From Kingdonia uniflora (lineage: Eukaryota; Streptophyta; Magnoliopsida; Ranunculales; Circaeasteraceae), in assembly GCA_014058105.1 (NCBI GenBank), contig JACGCM010000655.1, forward strand, positions 248,001 through 312,000: 64,000 nt of DNA, written 5' to 3'. Shown here piece after piece: positions 13,502-25,000 of the stretch; the stretch's first letter is position 1, and each line of letters begins with the position of its first letter. The notes below the pieces were generated by a model. That model was not told the DNA's origin, did not search any database, and was given only the letters and a program-made list of their open reading frames with translations. Both the position numbers and the translations under genes were made by a program.

Positions 13502-13531
13502 GCGTACGCAAGTTGCGCAACTTGCGTACGC
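13502..13531. repeat. 30-bp perfect palindrome built from two CTTGCGTAC units
   Basis: The segment is its own reverse complement over 30 bases. It contains GTACGCAAG (13,504-13,512) and CTTGCGTAC (13,521-13,529) pointing at each other across TTGCGCAA. Another 9-mer copy lies about 30 bp upstream (near 13,473), so this is a local cluster of the family. Confidence 0.93.
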
Positions 13532-14514
13532 TCAACCAGCACCCTTTTCTACTGGCTCTACTAGTTACTGCGTACGCAAGTTTAAAAACAAGCTACCTTA
13601 GCCATTGACTCTCCAACTCTTTTCTTTTCCATCTATTCCGTCTCTAAACTACTTTCACTCCTTTGCGCTTTTTTTTAATAGCACTAGTTGTAGCCTAGCT
13701 ACTACAAGCTACCTTAGCCATTGACTCTCCAACTCGCCCTGCCATCGACTCTCCAACTCTTTTCTTTTCCATCTATCTCATCACGTAGACCGGGCAGACT
13801 ACTTGCACTCTTGAACTCGCCTTTTTTTAGGACCGTACAGGCCTTGAAACTACGCTCGCCGATTCGACAAAAGGGAGATGCGCTTCCCCTTGTTTGTCCA
13901 AGACTGACTGCCTTGACTACTTAGGGAACTGGATTCTCCATGAATAGGTCTAAGAGTCTTAGAACCAATGACTTGAGTCTATGGGTCAAAGGATATTGCT
14001 GAAAGTCAGGCTCAACTTGCGTACGCTGAAGGATCCTTCCGACTGCAGTCCTTCCTAAGCCCTTTTTAAACCCTTCAAAAGACGCCCTAAACTACGGATC
14101 CTTGTGCACGAGCTGGTGATCCTACTTGCACACGACTCCTCCTTCCGCCTAAGTCATCTGACTAAGGAGCCCAATTCATAGTAGCGAGAACCAAAGAAAG
14201 AGAAAAGACGACCCTAAACTACTTTTAGAAAGCCTAACTCAGAGAGAGCTGAGCTACTAAGCAGGAGTTCATTGGGCACATGGCTTATGACTCCCCTAAA
14301 CCAAAACCCATCCTTTCTTGAAAAAAAAACCCAACTCAAGAATAGGAGTACTGCTCAGCCTCTTTTCTCTTTTCGAAGCACTGCCGCTCTTAAGAGAACC
14401 TAGCACGCTGGCAAAGGCACGTAATGCACCTCTGACGGGAGTAGTTTGGAGAGCTCCACTTGCTAGTAAATCCCTCTCTAGTTGTTGAGAGAGTGAGCAT
14501 CTTCTTTTCAGTGA

Positions 14515-14593
14515 AATAGCTACAGGAAGTGAGGGAGGTCCTTCGTAATGGTAATAGCTACAGGAAGCGAGGGAGGTCCTTCGTAATGGTAAT
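14515..14593. repeat. 39-bp tandem duplication
   Basis: Two adjacent units containing ATAGCTACAGGAAG and GGGAGGTCCTTCGTAATGGT differ at one base (AGTGAG against AGCGAG). No gene overlaps them. Confidence 0.88.
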
Positions 14594-16052
14594 GGCTATA
14601 CTCTATAGCTATAGAATAGGCGGGGAAAGGATGGCAGTGATTGAATCAAAGAAAAAGCAAAGAAAGGACTAGGACTAGGAGGCGGAACGAAGTAGTCGTC
14701 ATAATGTCTATAGAGAGTGGCCCCTAATGCAATAAGCCAGGTTGGTCGGTTGTGCTCTTGTAGCAACATAGCTCTTTTTTTTAGCGATTTAGCTTTCTAA
14801 AACACCGGACGCAAGTTCTGGCTTTTTTTGAACTCCTTTGCGCTTCATTTTCAACCCTAGCCCTAACAGAAATTCACGTAGTTAAAAAATAACTCTTCGG
14901 GCTTTTTTTTGAAACTTGCGTACGCTCAAAGAACCTATTCTAACAGAAAGCTACCCACGGCTACCTATAGCTATAGCGCTTCATTATTTTGACTAGCTAA
15001 AAAAAATGGCTTTCTAAACTACTACTTTTCCACCATCTCCTATTCTAGTGGGCACTACGGTACAAAGGAAAAGAAAGCTTCTAAACTGCTCCTAAACTAC
15101 GTACCTCTTTCTTGAGACCCTTTAAGTAGATGTAGTTTAGGGGTCACCCCCTAAAAAACGCTTGGCATATAGTAGAGCCGTGACTATCCAACGACGTGAG
15201 TGAGGTGTGGTGCACTAGATGAAGTGGAGTTTAGTGGAAGAGTAGAAATAGAAGACCTCCGTCGTGGGTTCTTTCGTCCGTCACTAGTCGGGATCCTTGA
15301 GCCACAGAGGCGTACTCTAGGTTTCTTAGTCATGGCTAGATAGGATAGCTCGGTTGGTTTCAGGTCAAATAGGATAGGCAGAACGGTAGCTTAGGCGGTG
15401 TTTTTTTAAAACTTTTGCGCTTCTAAACTACAGATCAGCCTTGCTGGCATTGGGTTTCTTGCTGTTTTTTAAGGCAGTTCTTACTCACTATTTATTAGGC
15501 GCCCTCTAAACTTTTCTACTCTTTCGACGTACGCAAGTTTTAGTCTTTTTAGACAAGACCACTATAGACAACGGAAAGGATAGCCACTGATGAGTCCTTC
15601 TTTCCCATAAGTCTTCTATGTCCTTCTGAGGTCGGAGAATCTATCCAAAAAAAAGCCACTGGTCTCATTCTGCTCCTAAACTACTGCTCCGCTTTCAAGA
15701 ATCCATAGGAAGTAGTCAACCTCCAAAGCACTATAGCAATGAAGATAGCCAAAGGCCGAAGCAATGAAGATAGCCAAAGGCCGAGCGAAGTCTAGGTCTG
15801 AGTCTGGTCCTTGCTATTCTCGTTTTTTCAACGACTTGCATACAGAGAAAAGACCTAACTTTCGCTAACAAGGCATTTTCCTTACATCTCTCATTCGCTA
15901 ACAAGGCATTTTCGTTCCACATCTCTCATTCTTTTATTTGGCGTTGAAGTCCAGGTAGAAGGAAGAATTCGTCGTGCTAACCGTAACCGGTGCGCCATTG
16001 CTAAAGAGAAAAGACCTAACTTTCGCTAAAATGCCTTCTTTCTGTCATTCGC

Positions 16053-16189
16053 AGGTCCGGGTAGTAAGAGTGGGCTAGGTATCCCGAAAACTAGTTTCAG
16101 TAGTCCGAATAGGGTTGTAGTCCGGGTAGTTGGGGGCTAGGTATCCCGCAAACTAGTTTCAGTGGTCCGAATAGGGCTGTAGTCCGTGT
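16053..16189. repeat. Two-copy tandem repeat of about 65 bp
   Basis: Two adjacent copies share GGTCCGGGTAGT-like starts, GCTAGGTATCCCG, AACTAGTTTCAGT and GTCCGAATAGGG. They differ by small substitutions and a short length change near the middle. No gene overlaps them. Confidence 0.8.
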
Positions 16190-16525
16190 TGTAGTCCGTA
16201 GAGTCAAAGCAGGTCGGGGTAGGTTGAGAATACCAGATCTCAGCCAGATCTCAGTAGGATAAAGGACAGCCAGATACGAGGAATCACGGCTAAACTACCT
16301 AGTTATCTCTGACTTCTTGGTCCCCATCAAAACCTGGTGATAGCACCCCGTACGCAAGTAAAAAAATAAAAAACTAGTAGCCTTCCGACTCCTAAACTAC
16401 CGAAGAAGAATAGCTCGTGCAGCTTATGCCTACTAAACTCCAAGGATCCTTGTTAAAAAATAGCTCTAACTAAAACACAGCTAGAAAACGAGGTTATAGT
16501 GGCGCGGTTCTAGCCTTGCCTGACT

Positions 16526-16585
16526 CTACTAGTGGTTTAGGGGCTGCTAGTTCAATTGACTCCCTACTCCCTAAACCACTAGTAG
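16526..16585. repeat. Perfect 17-bp inverted repeat, 26-nt loop
   Basis: CTACTAGTGGTTTAGGG (16,526-16,542) is exactly complementary to 16,569-16,585. The arms include a GTTTAGG string close to the GTAGTTTAG family. The hairpin has no neighbouring gene. Confidence 0.85.
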
Positions 16586-17079
16586 CAGCGCCAACCTAGT
16601 TCAACCTACTCTCGTAGGGACAGCACGGAATGCCCATGTCTTCCTCTTGGGATCAGTGCGAATGTCTATCATTTCCTTTTCTTTTAAAACTCCGGTTTTT
16701 AAAGCCCTCTGAAAACCCGGGGCTAAAAAAAGAGGCTCTCTTTCGCGACATCTGCTTTTGCAACTGGGCTATTCACAACCCCCCAGCCGGCAACACACCA
16801 AAAAAAAAAACTGGTTGTTCAGGTCGTCATTCTATGCATTCTTCCTTGATCAAGAATACAGAGTGGTAATATGCCTATACTATAGAAGTTGTAGCTCTGT
16901 TAGGAGTGCATCCTGCTCGAAAACCTAGAGCTCTTGCTGATTTTATTTTACTGCCGCAAAGCCGAGTCGATGGACAATACGCGACCTAGTGGTTGAGTGG
17001 TCCCCGGAGAAGGAAGTTCATTCTTTCTCTAGGGACCCGGCGCCAACCTATATGGAATAAAGTAGTTGGGGGCTCTCAC

Positions 17080-17111
17080 CTATATGAGAGAGAAAGCTAG
17101 CTCTCATATAG
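17080..17111. repeat. 11-bp stem hairpin
   Basis: CTATATGAGAG (17,080-17,090) pairs with 17,101-17,111 around a 10-nt loop. It is a small perfect hairpin in gene-free DNA. Confidence 0.75.
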
Positions 17112-18577
17112 TAGTTAGAGCCATCATTTTTCCATATAAGGAAAAGAAGGCTATTTCTTTGAGCGAGACCTAGTGGAATCTCCTTTTTAAAGAAGCACAG
17201 AAGAAAACAGGCGGCTAAAAAAAACCCTTATGACATCGGCGCACGAGTTCCTAAACTACGTTAGTCTTAGTTAGCACTGCCCGCCTAGCCTACTAGAGGG
17301 TTGTGATCGGTTGATTGCACCACACCCTCCTCGTATAGGTCGGCTATAGAATGAGAATGACGACTATCGAAGCGCCATCAGTAAGTCAGTTAGTGAGATG
17401 TCATAGAGGCCTAGCAGCTAGTTAGTGCGTTGGTTAGGCGGAACCTGAAAGCTGAAGGAAAAAACAGGCTTCTTTTGGCCTAAAAAAAAACCTATTGACT
17501 TGCGTACGCCGACCAGGAAGCAACTAAGCAACTACTAGAATAAAGAAAAACTAGACAGAACTACTAGTCTAGACAGAACACTAGATTAGGGGTAAGGGTC
17601 CCATCTTCCTGTTTTCATGGATGCTCTGATATGAAAAAAAGAAGTGACTTGCGTACGAAGAAAGACTTAGGAAGGGATTTCAAAGTAGTGGGACAAAGAA
17701 AAGGAGTAGAGAAAGGAAAAAACTAGTCTCTTTTTTTCCTTTACCTCCACTATAGAAATAGAAGGAAGAATTAAGCAAGGATCCTCGCCATTAGGGATAC
17801 AAGAGTTGAGATAGTAGGTAGCTAGTAGCGTAGCAAGGGTTAAAAAAGGCGCTTAGACATCAGTGACGGTAAGTCGTAGGAAGATGTCGAACTCACTTAG
17901 CACAAGCGTGCAGAGTGCACTATCAAGTAATTGAGGACCAGCAACAGATAGATAGATGAGCCCTAAACTACTAGGAAAGATGGGTCCAGTTCGAGTCTTC
18001 TTCCCTATGAAGCCTGTCTGCACTATAGCTGGGTGGAGTTCAGTAAGCGTAGAGAAGATTTGAAGCCTACCCCCACCCCAGTGTCTAGTCCCAAATGTTG
18101 TAGAGATTACTTAGCCCTCCAGCTTTTTTTTATACCACGCCTACTTTTAAAGCTATACCACGACTTTAAAAGAACCTAGATCGCTATACCAGCGCTATAC
18201 CTTTTTTAACGTACGCAAGTCCGACGCTATGATCAGACTGCGAGCGTAGTTTGGAAGGTAGCTTGGAGAAAGCAAGTAGGGAAGATGAAGACCACACTCT
18301 ACTACTGCCTTTGGTTAGGCGGGACCCTTAGAGGGCTTTGGGTGTGAGATTCTTCTTACTATACTAAGCTTTCCTAAGCTAAGTAAAGCGACTTCGGGCG
18401 TGTTTTAGAGACACGTCTCGCAGGACTCGGTTGCTCTCCATTGCGCTAAGATCTTTGCTTTATAGGCGCTTTGTCCTCTCTGTCCATTTGCAAGCGGTCT
18501 TCCAAACTACTAAGAGACTAATGGGGAGTAGTGCACTTTCTTTCTTCCATTCCAAACAAAGCTGACAACCAGAAGAA

Positions 18578-18719
18578 GAGAAGGTGCAGATTAGTCTTTA
18601 ATGCGGTTTTAAAAAGGGAAGATGCCAACCTATCTGAACTTGCGTACGGAGAGAAGGTGCGGATTAGTCTTTAATGCGGCATAGGGAAGATGCCAACCTA
18701 TCTGAACTTGCGTACGGAG
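18578..18719. repeat. Two-copy tandem repeat of about 70 bp
   Basis: Both copies run from GAGAAGGTGC through TTAGTCTTTAATGCGG and GGGAAGATGCCAACCTATCT to a CTTGCGTAC unit. They differ in the centre: the first has TTTTAAAAA where the second has CATA. The 9-mer is in both copies, so it predates the duplication. Confidence 0.88.
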
Positions 18720-20203
18720 ACCTATTGCGGTGCCGATGAAGGTGCGTAAGTAGAAGTTCCAGTCCAAAACCCAAAACGAAGAGTGAGAAACCCTATAGCT
18801 TAGCTGAAGAAAAACATAGACCGAGAAAGCATTGTTTTTCTTCTTTGGGGTAGTCTTAGTCGTTTAAAAAGCCGTAGCTTCAACGTACGCAAGTGAAAAG
18901 AAAGCGTTGTTTTTTTAAGAGCCTTAGTTGGTCTTTCAAAGCATGCCGGCGCCACTAGTCACCCTACCTCGAATAGCGGCGGCCATGGGGAGTCATCGCG
19001 AAGATCGGATAGAACAAAGCCAAGAAAGGGGTAGCCAGAGGAAAGGAAAGGGAACGTATCGGATAGAACTGACTGGGGGGTGTTTTGGCTAGGGCACTCG
19101 AAGAAGCGTTGCTAGCTCTTTTCTTTAATTCTTCTTCTCAAACCAACGCCAGTCCAGCGAAAGAATAGTTTGATAGTGGTTAAGCGAACCAGCTCTTGTT
19201 AGAAGGATCCTAGGATGAATAGCGAAAATCCGGGACTACGTAGCCTTCCTCCAAAAAAAACCCTGCGTCTTGAAGGATCCTTTTTAAAGGCGCTGCTCCC
19301 ATTTTCTTCCTACTTGCGTACGCCGACCTAATACGGCCTAGCTATACTATTAGAAATGATAACCCGAGTGAAAAGATTCGCTGCTAACCAACCATTTAGG
19401 GGAATCAGAGCTTCCTGGGGTTCACGCGTTATCAAAGGCGGAATAGGAGAGAAACTTGCGTACGGAGAATCTACCGCCCAGAGCAGCTGCCAGCAGTGAG
19501 TCTGCATGGCCCCATCATACATTGCCGAAGTCAAATCCTATAGATCAAAAGCCACACGCGCAAAACCTTTTTTTTAACGGCCTCTAGGTACGAGCCTCTA
19601 TTTGTCTTTGTACGAGATTCTGGTTAGATCACCGTACGCAAGTTGCTCTACCGACGATATAGCCAGACTTTCCAGTCCTTGGCTGCCTTTTAGGTTCGAC
19701 GTACGCAAGTTGGGCCTTGTCGCTGTCTCTAACTACTCTTTAGTCTGCCAGTAGTTAAGGAATCGCAAATAGCTGCTCATCTTCCCCGTACGCAAGTTAT
19801 AGAAAGAAGAGGTCTGGCATTTCGTTCTTAGCCCAATGACTATGCTCATGAGGCCCTAGTTCCGCCTTGCTCTTTTTTGAGTCCTAGGGTAGAGTCGAGC
19901 GAAACGTCTTTAGGTAGCCGTAGCCGGGGTTAAAAAAGAGTAAGAAGTGCCCTAAACTACGATCGAATCAGACTTCTCTCCGTCTCACTAAGAAGACGCC
20001 TAAGGCGCCTCATCCAGGAAAGAAAGAGCAGCGAGTTCTTACCTTAAGCCTCGACTCTGTCCTGTCTTGTGGCAGGCACTGACTTTGGGTAGAATAGGGC
20101 GGGAATAGACTCATAGGATGGAATCGGAGCAATTCTCGCAGGCCTTCTGCGTCTTCCTTCGCTCAACTATCCATAGCCGGTGGTCTGCTTTCGAGAGCGA
20201 GGT

Positions 20204-20306
20204 TGGGAAACTACCCGTAGGCTACAAGTCTAGATCTAATAGAGACTTTCCCGCGCAATTGGGAAACTATCCGTAGGCTACAAGGCTAGATCTAATAGAG
20301 ACTTTC
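20204..20306. repeat. 47-bp direct repeat, two copies
   Basis: Copies at 20,204-20,250 and 20,260-20,306 share TGGGAAACTA, CCGTAGGCTACAAG and CTAGATCTAATAGAGACTTTC, with two substitutions. Confidence 0.88.
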
Positions 20307-20833
20307 TTTTAAAGCAAGCAGAATAGGCCAGACCAGATCCGAGCTACGAAGAAATAGCTAGGCAAGATGAAGCCCCTAACCACTAAAGCAGCTGATTTTC
20401 CTGTCTTCCCCCAACTACGGGTGCTCCTTTCGATTCTGATAGAGACAGCCCGAGGCCTCTTAGTGGTGACACCCTTCATTTCTTTTCTCGTAGAAGAACG
20501 AAGAACTAGGAGTTGCCTAAAATATACATTACGGCTACCCGACCTCAATATTCGAGTGGTAGGTCATCTTTTCCAGCAAACTTCTATCTACGGAAGAAGA
20601 AATTGCCCACTCTTTCCGCGGATGGAGAGTCTGGTGCACCGGCGCCGTATGGAAAGTCTTTGAGAGGAAAATTGTTAGGGGCAAGCGAGATGCTTTTGAT
20701 CTACCCTTTGATGAAATGAACCTCCTTTCGATGAAATGAACCTCCTTATAGAACTCCAGGGTGTTTTTTAACTAAGGGAGGACTGACGTCTAGTATAGGA
20801 AGTGACTGCTAACTACTTTTAAGCGGGTTTTTT

Positions 20834-20910
20834 TAGGCATAGCTCCAGAACTGAGTCTCACTAGGCATAGCTCCAGAACTGAGTCTCACTAGGGATAGAG
20901 CCAGAACTGA
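20834..20910. repeat. 28-bp tandem repeat, nearly three copies
   Basis: Units at 20,834-20,861 and 20,862-20,889 are identical (TAGGCATAGCTCCAGAACTG and so on). A third, partial and diverged unit follows to about 20,910. Confidence 0.88.
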
Positions 20911-21178
20911 ACAAGCAAAAACAGACGGCATGCGCTAGGTCCTAGGTCAGAGTAAAGAAGTGAAACTCGGATCGAATAGGCATTATCGGGACTTCTTGCA
21001 AGAGATCAGCTACCTGCCTTAAGGAAGCGCCCCCCCCCCCGCTCATTCACGCACCTCCTTTTAAAGCGCTTTTGATGCTAGTAACCACTACTTGTAGCGT
21101 AGCAACTAGCGCACTATAGACAGTAGACTTACGTAGTTTAGGATCCTATTTTCCATCATCCGCTAAACTACTTATCCG

Positions 21179-21363
21179 GCGCAGACTCGCTTTCCTTACC
21201 ACTACCTATGGCGCAGACTCGCTTTCCTTACCACTCCTGGCCCTTTTTTAACGTACGCAAGTCTAAACTACTCTTTAATGCTTAAAGCTACTTTTCCGCT
21301 GTACCTATTCTTGTAGCTTTAGCAAGAGCTACCTATGGCGCAGACTCGCTTTCCTTACCACTA
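21179..21363. repeat. 27-bp repeat, three copies, two close together
   Basis: The unit CGCAGACTCGCTTTCCTTAC occurs at about 21,180, 21,211 and 21,337. The third copy is separated from the pair by sequence that contains a reverse CTTGCGTAC and a CTAAACTAC unit. Confidence 0.85.
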
Positions 21364-21837
21364 CTGGAGGCGCACTATGGACATTACAATTCACTATTTA
21401 TCCGGCTATCTTCTTCCAACCTTGCCTTAGGTCCTAGCCAACTGGATCCGTCAGAGTATGACCTGAAACTCCTTTCCCCGTACGCAAGTGGTGGTTGCAG
21501 AAGCCTATGTCGAATAGAGAGATTGCTTAGGTCGTGGAAACCCCATCTTTTCTTTGTCCCACCGCGCTATACTCCTTTCTTGCCCACCCCTTTAGAAGTT
21601 TGTGCGAGAGATCACAGGATTCCTCTAGCCGCCTTGTGATCAGAAGGATCCTAGTGAGTGATGAGAAGGCTAGCCTAAAAAAAGTCGGGGTCAGTCTTAA
21701 AAAAAACTAGCGAAACTTGCGTACGGCGATAGGGCTACTAGTCGAACCTAAGCTACTATAAAGAATCGAAGGCAAGCGTTGACCAGTAGCGTAGTTTAGG
21801 GTAAGGCGAGAGTTTTTTCTGCGGACTTGCGTACGCA

Positions 21838-22043
21838 GAATAGCTTTAGACTTGCGTACGGCGAGTGGGTTTTGGCCGTACGCAAGTATAGGTTGATGAA
21901 ACTTTTGCGCGTAATGTATATTTTTTATTTCGTCATATTTTTTCTGTCGTCTCTGGTTGGATTTGAGCAGCGTAGTTTTAGACTTGCGTACGGCGAGTGG
22001 GTTTTGGCCGTACGCAAGTATAGGTTGATGAAACTTTGGCGCT
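21838..22043. repeat. Direct repeat carrying an inverted pair of CTTGCGTAC units
   Basis: Two copies (about 21,845-21,905 and 21,981-22,035) read ACTTGCGTACG, then GCGAGTGGGTTTTGGC, then CGTACGCAAGT, then TATAGGTTGATGAAACTT. The same core is at 5,172-5,269 and, lacking the left 9-mer, at 29,656-29,738. The stretch between the copies contains GTAATGTATATTTTTT, another recurrent unit. The frame at 21,827-22,048 translates this repeat and is not called a gene. Confidence 0.9.
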
Positions 22044-25000
22044 TCTGAGATAATCGATTGCTCTTAAGTAGCTAGGGGTCAAAGGAAGTGTTGCTAAGTT
22101 AGTGACTTTAGCCTATTTATTTCCAAGACTAAACTTTTTCGCGTAATGTATATTTTTCTTATCCAAAAAAAAAGACGCTCACTTTTGAAAGACCAAGGAA
22201 GTGTTGCTAAGTTAGTGACTTTAAAAAACTATGGGTTGATGAATTATCAACTGATTCGCGTAATGTATATTTTTTATGTTGGCGTACGCAAGTCTAGGCT
22301 AAAAACGGCTTGGTCGCTTTTGTCTTGACCCCACCGCGCACCGATGCGCAAGTAGCTACGTCGAAGATAGCACCGATGCAAGTGGGTACGTACGTAGAAG
22401 ATAGCATAGGTTCGCTTGTTTCCAATCTTTCCAATCTTTCCCTAACTACCTTCCCTTTCACCGTACGCAAGTTGTTTCCAAAGCTACTCTTTCCTTTCTT
22501 TAGCCCACTATTTATAACGGCTTTTGACAAAACACACTCCACCTCTTTTCCTTTGTACCTTTCTTTCGCCAATGGTTTCGCCAACTTGCGTACGGTGGAA
22601 CTTGCTTGGTAGTTTGGGAGTGCGATGCGTCTCTAACTACTCATTAGCAGATCTAGTTTGATGCATAGCCCCGTACCGTAGCCAGACACAATGCTTTTTC
22701 AGCCTTAAAGGTTAGGTTCGTTACCTTGTTTCCAATCTTTTTTTAAACAGCTCGTCTCGAAAATAGCACTTATGAAAGAAAAGCAGTAGACTTACGTAGT
22801 TTAGGATCCTATTTTCCATCATCCACTATTTCTCTGCTTCAAGCAAAGCTAACGCTCGTTGAAACTAGCGCCTAGCCTATTCTTGGTCTAGAACGAAACT
22901 CAAAGCTTTGACTGTCCTCAAAAGCCTGCTAAAGAAATAGCCGGGACTGGTGATTGACTTTGATCCTATGAGCATTCTAGACATTACCACTATGAAATCT
23001 TGGGTAAAGCGCTCCTTCTATTGTTCTCGAGCCTATAGACTATAGTTTTAAAAGGGGTTCTTGCGTCAGCTATCCCTGGCCATATCACAGAAGAAAATAC
23101 GACTCGTTTTCTTCTGTGCCAGTAAAGAAGAGCTCCCAAACTACGCAAGAAGCATTTCCAGTAGTTAGAGTGCGTTTTGCTTTCTCATACAGGCACTAGA
23201 GGTCAGAAGTCGGCTAGTTAGACAAGCGTTCGGCCTTGCTTCATACTTCATAGGGGGTCTTACGCGAGACTTGCGTACGCGGAGCTTGAAGGGAGTGACA
23301 GGTCTTTTCTTTCGTATGAGCGATTGGAGAGCAAGGGGCCAGCTTAGGTTGGGTCTTTGTTTAGGTAGCCGCCAGTTTTAAAACCAGAGCTCTTAGAGGG
23401 ACGAGCTATAGGTTAATGAAGCCCACCTCTTTTGATTCTTTGAAACTCTGCGTTCAAGAACTCAAAGGCTTCCTCTAACGAAGTGGAGGGAACCGGAGCT
23501 ACTTGCTGCTTCCTACGACCTTGACTAAGGTGCATAGGAAGCTAACGTCATAGAAAGGTAGTTTGGCGGAAGACGGACTCCTACCTCACTACCGCTTTTT
23601 TGGGGGGCCCTGCACTCCTAAACTACTGCAAAAGGCACCAAAGGTTTCTTTCGCTGCCGTAGTTTGGGAGCGCTTGGCTTAGAGCCCATACACGAAACGA
23701 TAGCGCAGGGTCCTCAAAAACAAAGCTCGGCGAGCATCCCCGTACGCAAGTCTAAACAACGAACCACCTCTTTTCAATAGCCCTACGAAAATAGCGACTA
23801 GAAAGATGGACAAAAGAAAATAGGTCGAGGATAGGAGGAAAGAATAGCTTTTCATTTTGTCCTCGCAAATCACGGCTATCAACATGACTTGCTTTTAAAG
23901 CCCTATGACGAAATCCTTGTTCAAAGACATCTTTCTTCCGCCAATGTATATATAAGGGGGGGTTAAGAGTTTTGAGCGTCACATTGGTTACTACTTCAAC
24001 AAAATAACAATGGTCGTATGGTAGCTTTTCGCTTTTGTGGGGTGTAGTTTTAGGTCGCCTTTTTCTTTAGTATAGAATTCCAGCGCTTTGCGGTCCATCT
24101 TAGAGATCACAATGCGCTATCTTAAAAACAGCTCTTGCTTTTCCGAATTCTCTAGCCTTTTTTGACACGTTTTCGCTGCGTCTTGTTACCAATATGCAAA
24201 GTAGCGGATGAAGATTGTTGACTTGTCTTTTCTTGACTCAATTGCGTCTGACTCTTTTCTTTAATCCGGCTTTTGATAGCTTTAGCAACCTCTGGCTTTT
24301 GATAGCTTTAGCAACCTCTTTTTAAAGCCCTAGACCTACTACTTGCTAGTGCTCCACTTCTTACGCGTCGATACGTAATGGTCTGCCCTATTCGGGTGGG
24401 GGGTGCCGCCAATCAAACCGCTATGTCTAACGCAAGGCTTTTTCCATCTGACTCTTTTAAAAGCTTTTACACCGTACGCAAGTTAGCTTTCACTCTTTTG
24501 AAACCCTTCTAAATAAGATATAACAGCTCTAAACTGCTCTTTAAGGATCCTAAACTACCGGCTACCTTTCCTCGTACGCAAGTCTCGTAGTTTAGGATCC
24601 TTCCTCCTTTTAAAGTTCGCTCGCACCTATTTTGAAAGCCCTAACCCTAACTCCACCTCCGGATACCTTCGGCTACCTCCTTTAACCCACGCCCTAGCTT
24701 TAGCAACTTCGCTCTTCAAAAATGGCTCTTTTCTTTTTGGCGTACGCAAGTCAACCGGCTACCTAACTCACGCCTCTTTTCCTTAATGCCTTCTTTTAAA
24801 GGCTACTCCAAACTACAAACTACAATGCCTTCTTTTAAAGGCTACTCTTTAATGCTCTTTAATGCCAGAAAGTTTATTTTTTAAATACTCCACCTCTTTT
24901 CCATAATACCTCAATTGCGTCCTATACCTACTACCTGTAGTTGTAGTTTGGAGTGCTGTCCAAAACTACGCTACAAGTTCATTGTTGCTATTCAAAAGCC

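Larger units (their letters stand above)
11625..21837. other. Gene-free, repeat-saturated mitochondrial DNA with hairpins
   Basis: No gene is supported. Besides the dispersed 9-mer, GGATCC and CTAAACTAC families, there are long perfect inverted repeats (12,863-12,929; 13,502-13,531; 16,526-16,585; 17,080-17,111). Two-copy repeats lie at 14,515-14,593, about 16,053-16,189, 18,578-18,719 and 20,204-20,306. A run of 11 C residues lies at 21,030-21,040. Repeated ACAAGGCATTTTC phrases lie at about 15,848-15,920. A 20,514 copy of the AATATACATTACG unit is present. Confidence 0.7.

Noticed and set aside
21030..21040. C11 tract as a replication or regulatory signal
   Set aside because: A single homopolymer without supporting context. 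It may also be an assembly length artefact.
21827..22048. Frame with repeated FRLAYGEWVLAVRKYRLMK peptide
   Set aside because: It is the translation of a duplicated block with two 9-mers. The peptide repeat mirrors the DNA repeat and is not a protein family.
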